Below are positions 36,978-44,605 of a DNA stretch of 64,000 nucleotides, one piece after another. Numbering within the stretch: the first letter of the stretch is position 1; every line of letters begins with the position of its first letter. Below the pieces are notes generated by a model. The model did not search any database. It had not been told where the DNA came from and worked only from the letters and a program-made list of their open reading frames with translations. Source of the DNA: Megamonas hypermegale (lineage in GTDB: Bacteria; Bacillota; Negativicutes; Selenomonadales; Selenomonadaceae); the NCBI RefSeq assembly GCF_900187035.1, contig NZ_LT906446.1, forward strand, positions 186,001 to 250,000. Reading direction: 5' to 3'. The translations under genes were made by a program, and so were the position numbers.

Positions 36978-38272
36978 TGAAACATACAAATTTATATTAT
37001 CTGTCAATAATACGTAATTTGATGGTGTTATTGAATTTTATAAATATATTATTTTTAGCAACGATAATATTATTTACCAGTAAATACATTGTTGAAAATC
37101 AATTAGCAAGAGAATTTTTAGAAAAAATTACTTATGTGCCAAAGTCTCCTCAGTTGGTATTTTGGGGTTCAATAATTTTATTTGCAATATTGATTTACCT
37201 TATGTATCATCGTGATAAAAAAATTATTGAACATAAATTAGTCAATAATCTATATAATTTTTTTGAAGCTATTATTTGTTTTATCATAGTATATCTTTTG
37301 TATATGACGTATAATGGCTTAGTTTTATTGGTTTTTTGTGATTGTATTTATAATTTTAAAGATGATAAATATGCTAAATATATGTTGATATCATTGATTG
37401 GTATGTATTTGTTTACAAATTGGGATGTATTTACAGCTTTTTCACCATTGATGAATTTTCAGCAATACGTACAATTTTACGATGTAAATTTAAAAAATCT
37501 GTTATTTTTATCTAAAAGTATTTTAGAAATGTTTAATATATTGTTATTTATAATTTTTATGTCAGTATATGCAGTAGGTCAAATTCAAGAAAATGAATTT
37601 ATTTCTAAAAAACTTAGAATGATTTCGCTTGTAAATAAAAAATTGCAAAGATATGCTGTAGTTACGGAAAGAATTGGCGAAAACAATGAAAGAAAAAGAT
37701 TAGCAAGGGAAATTCATGATACAGTTGGTCATGCTTTAGCAGGTGTGGCAGCTGGTATTGATGCTTGTATTGTGATGATTGACAGTAATCCAGAAGCGAC
37801 GAAAAGTCAGTTAAAAGTTATTTCTAAAGTAGTGCGTCAAGGTATGGTTGATGTACGAAAATCTTTAAATAAACTTAGACCAGGAGCTTTAGAAAAACAG
37901 GGCTTTAAAGAAGCCATAGAAAAGATGATAGATGATTTTGGCAGTTTAAGTGAGGTAAATATTAAATTAGATTACAGATTAAAAGATGTGGATTTGGAAA
38001 ATACAACAGAAGATATTTTATTTAGGATTATTCAAGAAAGTATGACTAATTCAGTGCGTCATGGTGGTGCTAGCCAGATAAATATTTCGTTGTATATGGA
38101 AGAAAATAATCTTTGTTTGTACATAAAAGATAATGGTATCGGTTGTAGTGAAATATCGTATGGTTTTGGTTTAAAACAAATGAAAGAACGTGTTGCTATT
38201 ATTAACGGAAAAGTTAAATTTGATGGAACGAATGGTTTTATGGTAATGGTGAAGATACCGATTTTTAAATAA
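36977..38272 (+). CDS. Sensor histidine kinase, NarL/DegS type
   Basis: This protein has 431 residues. There are about six membrane segments in residues 10-205 with little periplasmic sequence, then a short coiled coil. A HisKA_3 dimerisation domain has the phospho-acceptor in REIHDTVGHAL, and an HATPase domain has N-box QESMTNSVRH and G-box DNGIGCSEISYGFGL. All catalytic motifs are intact. The lack of its own sensor domain fits signal input from the binding protein encoded just upstream. Partner: the response regulator 17 bases downstream. Confidence 0.92.
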   Translation: MKHTNLYYLSIIRNLMVLLNFINILFLATIILFTSKYIVENQLAREFLEKITYVPKSPQLVFWGSIILFAILIYLMYHRDKKIIEHKLVNNLYNFFEAIICFIIVYLLYMTYNGLVLLVFCDCIYNFKDDKYAKYMLISLIGMYLFTNWDVFTAFSPLMNFQQYVQFYDVNLKNLLFLSKSILEMFNILLFIIFMSVYAVGQIQENEFISKKLRMISLVNKKLQRYAVVTERIGENNERKRLAREIHDTVGHALAGVAAGIDACIVMIDSNPEATKSQLKVISKVVRQGMVDVRKSLNKLRPGALEKQGFKEAIEKMIDDFGSLSEVNIKLDYRLKDVDLENTTEDILFRIIQESMTNSVRHGGASQINISLYMEENNLCLYIKDNGIGCSEISYGFGLKQMKERVAIINGKVKFDGTNGFMVMVKIPIFK

Positions 38273-38289
38273 TAGAGGTGTAGTAAGGA

Positions 38290-38964
38290 ATGATTAGAGT
38301 AGTAATTGCTGATGACCAAGAATTGATAAGAACATCGCTTAAAATTATTTTGAGTACGCATAAAGACCTTGAAATAGTAGGAGTGGCGGCAGATGGTTTT
38401 GAAGTACTCGATATATTAAAGCAAAAAGAAGTGGATATTGTTTTAATGGATATTCGCATGCCTCATATGGATGGTGTGTACTGTACAAAAGTCATAAAAG
38501 AACAATATCCAGCGACAAAAGTTGTAATTTTAACGACTTTTAATGATGATGATTTTGTATTTAGTGCATTAAAATATGGCGCAAGTGGCTATTTGTTAAA
38601 AGATGTTAGCATGGATGAATTATACAGTGATATCGTGACTGTATATAAAGGTGGTGCTTTAATCAACCCAGATATTGCAACGAAAGTATTCAGTATGTTC
38701 ACAAAGATGTCACAACATAATATGATTATTCAAGTAGATGAAAGTTTTTTGAAGGATATCAGTAAAACAGAATGGAAAGTCATTCAGCAAGTAGGTTGCG
38801 GTTTATCTAACAAGGAAATTGCTCAAAAATTATTTTTATCTGAAGGTACAGTCAGAAATTACCTTAGTTCCATCTTATCAAAATTGAATTTGAGGGATAG
38901 AACTCAGCTCGCTATTTGGGCTGTACAGACTGGTAAAACTATAAGGGATTTTGATAATGAATAA
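38290..38964 (+). CDS. NarL/FixJ-family response regulator
   Basis: This 224-residue protein has a receiver domain at 1-120 with acidic pocket DDQE, phospho-acceptor Asp in VLMDIRMPHMDG (about residue 55), Thr in ILTTF and Lys in YLLKDVS. The LuxR-type helix-turn-helix is at about 155-215 (GLSNKEIAQKLFLSEGTVRNYLSSIL). It probably activates the flanking binding-protein and PTS genes. Its end overlaps the next gene by eight bases. Confidence 0.93.
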   Translation: MIRVVIADDQELIRTSLKIILSTHKDLEIVGVAADGFEVLDILKQKEVDIVLMDIRMPHMDGVYCTKVIKEQYPATKVVILTTFNDDDFVFSALKYGASGYLLKDVSMDELYSDIVTVYKGGALINPDIATKVFSMFTKMSQHNMIIQVDESFLKDISKTEWKVIQQVGCGLSNKEIAQKLFLSEGTVRNYLSSILSKLNLRDRTQLAIWAVQTGKTIRDFDNE

Positions 38965-40252
38965 ATTAAAAATTGGTATAGGCATTATTATATTAGTCAT
39001 AGCTTTTGCGATGTATTGGTCGTATAATCAAACGATTGTATTAAAAGTGGGCGTATTTGCAGGCAGTAATTGGGATGTTCCTAACGGTAGCGGATATAAA
39101 CTCATAGATACGGCTATTGCTAGATTTGAAGAAGAGCATCCAAATGTAAAAATTGAATATAAAAGTGGTATTTTAAAAGAAGATTATTCCTTATGGCTAG
39201 CAGACCAAATCATAGAAGGTAATGAACCGGATGTATTTATTGTTTTAGGTGATGATTTTAATACTTTAAGTTCAGTTGGAGCTTTAAAGGATTTAACAGG
39301 TTTAATTGAAAATGATAAAAGTTTTGATATAAACAATTATTATGGAAGTGTTTTAAAAATTGGGCAGTATGAAGGCAATCAATATGCTCTTCCGTATGAA
39401 AGTAATCCCAAATTGATGTTTGTCAATAAAACTTTACTAGAAAAAGAAGGCATACCAATGCCTAAAAATGATTGGACATTAGATGACTTTTATGACATTT
39501 GCAAAAAAGTGACAAAAGATAGTGATGGCGATGGCATCATTGACCAATACGGCTGTTATAATTTTACATGGATTGATGCAATAAATGGATACAATCTGCA
39601 ATTATTTAACGAAGACGGCACAGCATGTTATTTAAATAGAGATGAAGTAAAAGAAGCATTGACCTTCATGAAGAATTTAAATGAATTAAATCAGGGCTAT
39701 AATGTAAAGGCTAATGATTTTGATAAAGGTAAAATAGTGTTTGCGCCGATGCCATTTTCACAGTATCGTGCTTATAAGCCATATCCTTGGAGTATAAAAA
39801 AATATTCTACATTTGAATGGGATTGCGTTAGAATGCCTGTAGCCAAAAATAAGAAGCATGTAAGCGAAGTATCATCACTTTTAATGGCCATATCATCAAG
39901 AACAACACATTCAAAAGAGGCATGGGATTTTTTGAAAATGCTTACATATAATGAGCAGTCGCAAAAGGATTTATTTCAGTATTCTCAAGGTGTATCCTCT
40001 TTAAAATCAGTGATACGTTCAGATGAAGTTAATAATTTATTAAATAAAGATAAGTTACAAGAAAGTCAAGTAAATATGAATTTATTAGATGATGTAATGG
40101 AAAGTGCTGTTACAGCAGGACAGTTTAAAAAATACGATACAGCTTTAAGTATAATGGATAGGAATATAAGAGAGATTATTCAAGATAATGATGATTTGGA
40201 TATGTCATTGATAGATTTGCAAAAGGAAGTAAATAAATATTTGAGAAATTGA
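38957..40252 (+). CDS. Membrane-anchored MalE-type extracellular solute-binding protein
   Basis: This protein has 431 residues from the ATG at 38957. It has an N-terminal membrane helix (about 5-22) without a lipobox Cys, then a family 1 solute-binding fold: VGVFAGSNWDVPNG, IARFEEEHPNVKIEY, EPDVFIVLGDDFNTLSSVGAL, YALPYESNPKLMFVNKTLL and an EF-hand-like DSDGDGIIDQYG loop. No permease genes are adjacent. Co-transcription with the kinase and regulator suggests a second ligand sensor rather than a transporter part. Confidence 0.82.
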   Translation: MNKLKIGIGIIILVIAFAMYWSYNQTIVLKVGVFAGSNWDVPNGSGYKLIDTAIARFEEEHPNVKIEYKSGILKEDYSLWLADQIIEGNEPDVFIVLGDDFNTLSSVGALKDLTGLIENDKSFDINNYYGSVLKIGQYEGNQYALPYESNPKLMFVNKTLLEKEGIPMPKNDWTLDDFYDICKKVTKDSDGDGIIDQYGCYNFTWIDAINGYNLQLFNEDGTACYLNRDEVKEALTFMKNLNELNQGYNVKANDFDKGKIVFAPMPFSQYRAYKPYPWSIKKYSTFEWDCVRMPVAKNKKHVSEVSSLLMAISSRTTHSKEAWDFLKMLTYNEQSQKDLFQYSQGVSSLKSVIRSDEVNNLLNKDKLQESQVNMNLLDDVMESAVTAGQFKKYDTALSIMDRNIREIIQDNDDLDMSLIDLQKEVNKYLRN

Positions 40253-40281
40253 AAGACTACGATAAGTAGTCTTTTTTTTAT
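40251..40281 (+). terminator. Terminator of the sensing operon
   Basis: AGACTAC pairs with GTAGTCT across GATAA, followed by eight T. Confidence 0.85.
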
Positions 40282-40282
40282 G

Positions 40283-40447
40283 ATTTAGCGATATGACAAA
40301 TGTAATAAATGAATATATAAATAGTCATGTCAAATATATGATTATAGACACGTTAAAAAAGTAGATGGATTTGCTAAAATTATTTGTGTTAAAAGAATTA
40401 TTAGAAAAATAAGAGAAACGTTAAAATTAGTAAAGGAGGTTTAATTA
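40283..40447 (+). promoter_or_regulatory. PTS upstream region with repeated ATATGACA/ATGTCAAATATA motifs
   Basis: This AT-rich region ahead of the PTS genes holds ATATGACAAATGTAATA (40291-40307). About 30 bases on it holds ATGTCAAATATATGA, a near repeat. The first matches the site upstream of 36027. It is a candidate operator for the response regulator. A ribosome binding site AAAGGAGG lies at about 40432-40439. Confidence 0.35.
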
Positions 40448-40867
40448 ATGAAATATGTAATATTAGTAAGTCATGGAAAATTTGCAGAAGGCTTAGCAAA
40501 TGCACTTTCCATGTTAGTTGGTAAAAGAGAAGATATCATAGCCGTAGGTCTTGAAGACGGAAAAAGCGTGGATGAATTTGCGCAATTATTTACTGATACG
40601 GTAAGCAAAATTACAACAGATGATGAAGTAATTTTATTAGGGGATTTAATTGGTGGTTCACCACTCACTAATGCAGTTAATGTATTGAATAACAAAGGTA
40701 TAAAAATGGTTGTTATTGGCGGTATGAATTTACCAGTAGCACTCACTTCCGTATTGATGAAAGATACTTTTGCTTTAGAAAATCTTGCTGAACAAGTTCT
40801 TCAAGAAGCTCATGGAGCTTTGAGAGAATTTAAAATTGAAGCAGATGATGACGATGATGATATTTAA
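40448..40867 (+). CDS. PTS mannose-family EIIA component
   Basis: This 139-residue protein has the phospho-histidine in VSHGKFAEGLANAL (His9). Further family marks are LLGDLIGGSPLTNAV and VVIGGMNLPVALTSVL. It accepts phosphate from HPr and passes it to EIIB. The C-terminus is a run of six aspartates before the final Ile, unusual for the family and shared in kind with the EIIC tail. Confidence 0.93.
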   Translation: MKYVILVSHGKFAEGLANALSMLVGKREDIIAVGLEDGKSVDEFAQLFTDTVSKITTDDEVILLGDLIGGSPLTNAVNVLNNKGIKMVVIGGMNLPVALTSVLMKDTFALENLAEQVLQEAHGALREFKIEADDDDDDI

Positions 40868-40886
40868 TTTTTAGGAGGAATTACTT

Positions 40887-41379
40887 ATGTCAGTTTCATT
40901 TATTCGTATTGATGACCGTATGATTCATGGTCAAACTTGCACTCGTTGGGCACGTGAATATCCGTGCGATGGTTTGATTGCTGTAAATGATAAAGCAGCT
41001 AAATCCGATGTTTTAAAAGCAGCTTACAAAGCAGCTAGTGGTAAAAAAACTTTCGTTTGGACTTTAGAACATTTTCAGAAAAAAGCTCAGCAGGTTTTAG
41101 ACAGCGATACTCGTTATTTCTTAATCACTAAAAATCCTATCGATATGAAAAAAAATTCTCGTAGATATGGGCTTTAAATGTGGTATTACAAAAGTAATCG
41201 TAGGTCCATGCAATGACCGTGACGATGCAGTTAAACTCGGTAATAACCAGTCTATTACACAAGAAGAAGCTGAAGCTTTAGAAGAAATCAGCAAAGCTGG
41301 CTATCAAGTAGAATTTTCTTTATTACCAGATGTTTCCATCGGCAGCTGGGATAAATACAAAGGTAAATTTGGTTTCTGA
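40887..41379 (+). pseudogene. PTS mannose-family EIIB component, frameshifted at an A8 run
   Basis: Two overlapping reading frames together make one EIIB of about 163 residues. The first (40887-41177) has the active site DDRMIHGQ (phospho-His) and runs to PIDMKKNSRRYGL. The second carries VDMGFKCGITKVIVGPCNDR to the end at 41379. The break is at eight A residues (41148-41155); seven would read MKKILVDMGF and give a full protein. It may be a real mutation, a phase-variable or slippage-read tract, or a sequencing error. The first frame alone lacks about the last 70 residues of the fold. Confidence 0.85.
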
Positions 41380-41436
41380 TATAAACGCGATAATTTTTAG
41401 CAGGAACTTATAAAATAAAAATAGGAGGGGACTAAA

Positions 41437-42303
41437 TTGGAAATTAGTTGGCTTCAAGCCGCGCTACTCGGTTTTTTTGCATGTTTAGCTAGTATGCCAG
41501 GTATGGGCGGTACAGTAATTGGTAACTACACATTAGGTCGTCCACTTGTCGGCGGTCTTGTTTGCGGTATTATTTTAGGTGATATTAAAAGCGGTATCTT
41601 AATTGGTACTGCAATGCAGGTTGTTTACATCGCATTGGTAACACCAGGTGGTACAGTTTCCGCCGATGTTCGTGCCGTAAGTTATATCGGTATTCCACTT
41701 GCTATGATAGCAGTAAAATCTATGGGTATTGATGCAGGTAGCCCAGAAGGTATGGCTCTTGCAACTTCCTTTGGTTCCATGGTTGGTACACTTGGTACAG
41801 TTTTATTCTATGGTACAGCAACAATCAACTTGGCATGGCAACATATAGGTTGGAAAGCTGTTGAACAAGGCGATTTCCATAAATTGTATATGGTTGATAT
41901 GGGTCTTCCTTGGATTTCTCATATTATCTGCTCTTTCCTTCCAACACTCATCATGTGCAAAATGGGTGCTCCAATGGTAGAATTAATCAAAGTTTATCTC
42001 CCAATGGATGGTCTTGCAATGCAGACTTTATTTACAGTTGGTGCTCTCCTTCCTGCAGTTGGGGTTGCTATCTTACTTAAACAAGTTGCAGATAGTTTCC
42101 TCGATTTCATTCCATTCTTCTTAGGCTTTGCATTAGCAGCAGGCATGGGATTAAACTTAATTGGTGCTGCTATTGTCGGTGGTATGTTTGCAATTATCAA
42201 CTATAAAATTCAAATGCTCCGTATAGAAGCTAAGAAAGCAGCTAGTGCTGCTCCTGCTAAAGCAAGCAGTGATGATGATGACGATGATGAGGAGGATATT
42301 TAA
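41437..42303 (+). CDS. PTS mannose-family EIIC membrane component
   Basis: This 288-residue protein starts at TTG after AGGAGGGG. It is a polytopic permease of the mannose/fructose/sorbose PTS (EII-Sor family): NYTLGRPLVGGLVCGIILGD, GTAMQVVYIALVTPGGTVSADVRAV. The C-terminal tail is highly acidic (six Asp then EEDI) after an Ala-rich stretch. It forms the sugar channel with EIID, which begins one base after its stop codon. Confidence 0.93.
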   Translation: MEISWLQAALLGFFACLASMPGMGGTVIGNYTLGRPLVGGLVCGIILGDIKSGILIGTAMQVVYIALVTPGGTVSADVRAVSYIGIPLAMIAVKSMGIDAGSPEGMALATSFGSMVGTLGTVLFYGTATINLAWQHIGWKAVEQGDFHKLYMVDMGLPWISHIICSFLPTLIMCKMGAPMVELIKVYLPMDGLAMQTLFTVGALLPAVGVAILLKQVADSFLDFIPFFLGFALAAGMGLNLIGAAIVGGMFAIINYKIQMLRIEAKKAASAAPAKASSDDDDDDEEDI

Positions 42304-43137
42304 ATGGCAAAGATTTCTAAGAAAACATTAAATAAATCATTTAGAAATTGGTATTATGGACATTTAACATGTTTCTCCCAAGAACACATGCAGACTTTTG
42401 GTTATTTGTGTGCCATGTTACCAATTGTTGAAGAATTATATAAAACAAAAGAAGAACAAAAGAAAGCAATGGAAACATATACAGCTTTCTTCAATACAGA
42501 ACCACAGGTCGGCAGTGTTGTTGTTGGTATCACAGCCAGCTTAGAAGAAGCAAAAGCAAATGGCGCAGACGATATCAACGCAGAAACAATCAATGGTCTT
42601 CGTGCAGGTCTTATGGGTCCTCTTGCTGGTATCGGCGATTCTCTCGTTGTAGGTACGTTAATCCCTATCCTGCTCGGCGTGGCAATGGGTCTTTCTTCCG
42701 GCGGCTCGCCAATCGGTGCTATTTTCTACATCATTGTATGGAACTTGCTTATCACTTTCGGTATGAGATTTTTATACTTCAAAGGCTATGAACTCGGCGG
42801 TAAAGCGATTGATTTCTTAGTCGGCGAACAGGCTACGGCAATCCGTGAATCTATCGTTATGCTCGGTACTATCGTAATCGGCGCCGTTGCTGCAACATGG
42901 ATTAACATCAAAACAGGCTTCACTATGACGGCAGCCGGTGCGGACAAACCGTTCCTCGTACTGCAAAATACATTGGACGGCGTATTCCCGAACATCTTAT
43001 CGGCAGCTTTCGTTATCCTGTGCTGGTATCTGATGGCGAAAAGAAAAATGTCGCCGATTATGGTAATGCTGCTTCTCGTAGTGATTGCATTCGTCGGCGT
43101 ACTTGTAGGCTTCTTCGATACGGGTCTCAGCTATTAA
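42304..43137 (+). CDS. PTS mannose-family EIID membrane component
   Basis: This 277-residue protein has family marks SFRNWYYGHLTCFSQEHMQ, FFNTEPQVGSVVVGITASLE and GLRAGLMGPLAGIGDSLV, then membrane segments to the end. The reading frame is intact, but base composition changes within it. The first about 250 bases use the AT-rich codons of the upstream genes, while the later part uses GC-rich codons like the genes downstream. This suggests a recombination joint inside the gene. Confidence 0.93.
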   Translation: MAKISKKTLNKSFRNWYYGHLTCFSQEHMQTFGYLCAMLPIVEELYKTKEEQKKAMETYTAFFNTEPQVGSVVVGITASLEEAKANGADDINAETINGLRAGLMGPLAGIGDSLVVGTLIPILLGVAMGLSSGGSPIGAIFYIIVWNLLITFGMRFLYFKGYELGGKAIDFLVGEQATAIRESIVMLGTIVIGAVAATWINIKTGFTMTAAGADKPFLVLQNTLDGVFPNILSAAFVILCWYLMAKRKMSPIMVMLLLVVIAFVGVLVGFFDTGLSY

Positions 43138-43164
43138 TGGTAATTTGTTGAAGGAGGTTTTAGC

Positions 43165-43434
43165 GTGGACGGCAGAGAGAAACAGGTTTATGTCAATGAA
43201 ATTAAGTACCAGATAAAAATGCTGAATAATTTAAAAGGCTGGCTTCGAAATCTGATGGTGATTTCTTCCGTAGCACTGCTGCTTATCCTGTTCGGCGGAC
43301 AGTACAGCGTATTTATTCCGGCGGCAGGAGCTGTAGTCATGGCTGTAAGCATCATCGGCTGCATAGCCGTAGGTCTCGGTCTGAAAAACGGTAGAGCCAA
43401 TGTCAATAAATTAATCAATTATATAGAAAAATAA
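43165..43434 (+). CDS. Small membrane protein linked to the PTS
   Basis: This 89-residue protein starts at GTG after AAGGAGG. A charged N-terminus (REKQVYVNEIKYQIKMLNNLKGW) precedes two membrane helices (about 29-45 and 50-72) and a short charged tail. I do not recognise a named family; similar small proteins occur beside mannose-type PTS genes. It is GC-rich in codon use like its downstream neighbours. Confidence 0.7.
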   Translation: MDGREKQVYVNEIKYQIKMLNNLKGWLRNLMVISSVALLLILFGGQYSVFIPAAGAVVMAVSIIGCIAVGLGLKNGRANVNKLINYIEK

Positions 43435-43444
43435 TATTGCTAAA

Positions 43445-43498
43445 TAGAGCTATGATGATAATCTCCCCACCTAACACTGCATCATAGCTCTTTTTTTA
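43445..43498 (+). terminator. Terminator of the PTS operon
   Basis: AGAGCTATGATG pairs with CATCATAGCTCT across a loop of about 25 bases. Seven T follow. Confidence 0.75.
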
Positions 43499-43541
43499 AG
43501 AAAGCAAAATCGACTAAAATCGACAGATTGGAGGTCTGGTC

Positions 43542-44351
43542 ATGCAATATAAAATCGTTTTTTCAGATATCGACGGTACAGTGCTCACATCATCGCATCA
43601 CGTTCTGCCGAGTACGACGCTTGCCGTAAAAGAACTGCTGCAAAAGTCCATCCCCTTTGTACTCGTTTCGGCGCGTATGCCGCAAGCCATACGGACAGTA
43701 ACAGATGAAATGAATGTGAACATACCGATGATAAGTTACGGCGGAGCGTTAGTTCTGGATGACAGGCAAAATATCCTGTATGACAGAAAAATAAGTGCTG
43801 CGGATACGGCGGCCGTCATCAAGGAAATAAAACTGTTCTGGCAAGACAGTGTAGTTATCAACTATTATGCGGGAGACGGCTGGTTTGTAGAAGACACGGA
43901 GAATAAAGCAGTTGTCAGAGAGGAGAATATTACCCGCGTAAAAGCACGGCAGGCTGATTTTGCGCAACTGCTGGCAGACGGCGTATTGCCGAACAAACTT
44001 TTGTGCATGACCAGTCCGCCTATTTGCGAAATGATGGAAAAAATGCTCGGAGAAATGTTTCCGCAGCTGAAAATAATGCGTTCCAGTCCGATTTTGCTGG
44101 AGATAATGGACAAAACCGTATCAAAGGCGGAAGGTATAAAAATCATGCTGGAGCATTTCGGCTTGAAGGCAAATCAGTCCATTGCCTTCGGGGATAATTA
44201 CAATGATTTGGACATGCTAGAGCTTGCAGGCGTCGGCGTGGCGATGAACAATGCGCCGGACGACGTGAAGAAAACGGCGTCTGCCGTAACGGATGATAAT
44301 AATCACGACGGCATTTATAAATTTTTACAAAAGATAAAATTAGTGGATTGA
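43542..44351 (+). CDS. Cof-type HAD-superfamily phosphatase
   Basis: This 269-residue HAD hydrolase of class IIB (Cof) has motif I FSDIDGTVLTSS with the nucleophile Asp at residue 8, motif II VSARMP, motif III Lys in KAEGIKIM and motif IV FGDNYNDLDML. Such enzymes act on sugar phosphates or similar metabolites. Its position after a sugar PTS suggests a sugar phosphate substrate. Base composition is strongly GC-rich compared with the genome background. Confidence 0.88.
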   Translation: MQYKIVFSDIDGTVLTSSHHVLPSTTLAVKELLQKSIPFVLVSARMPQAIRTVTDEMNVNIPMISYGGALVLDDRQNILYDRKISAADTAAVIKEIKLFWQDSVVINYYAGDGWFVEDTENKAVVREENITRVKARQADFAQLLADGVLPNKLLCMTSPPICEMMEKMLGEMFPQLKIMRSSPILLEIMDKTVSKAEGIKIMLEHFGLKANQSIAFGDNYNDLDMLELAGVGVAMNNAPDDVKKTASAVTDDNNHDGIYKFLQKIKLVD

Positions 44352-44352
44352 T

Positions 44353-44401
44353 GAAAATACCTGTAGCGTATGTTTTTAGAATGAGCTACAGGTATTTTGT
44401 A
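44353..44401 (+). terminator. Terminator after the HAD gene
   Basis: AAAATACCTGTAGC pairs with GCTACAGGTATTTT. Confidence 0.8.
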
Positions 44402-44605
44402 TTCATGGAGAAATTTTGAAAAAGTTGCAAAATCATGAAGGAGATTGAAAATTTTTGCCGAAATTGTCTGTGTGAGTTAATTTATTCACAAAGTAGTACA
44501 TAATAATTCTTAGAAAGAAGGCGGGAGATTTTACATGTAACGATTAATGAAATTTATGTATGTATACGATATATGTATACATAGAGAGAAAAGGGAGGAT
44601 TTTTT

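Noticed and set aside
40887-41379. Two separate small PTS genes instead of one broken EIIB
   Set aside because: The second frame has no ribosome binding site and continues the EIIB fold exactly where the first leaves it, one base out of frame.
44435-44503. A 22-codon frame in the cstA leader with three Cys
   Set aside because: It has no convincing ribosome binding site and no leader-type codon run; kept only as a remote possibility.
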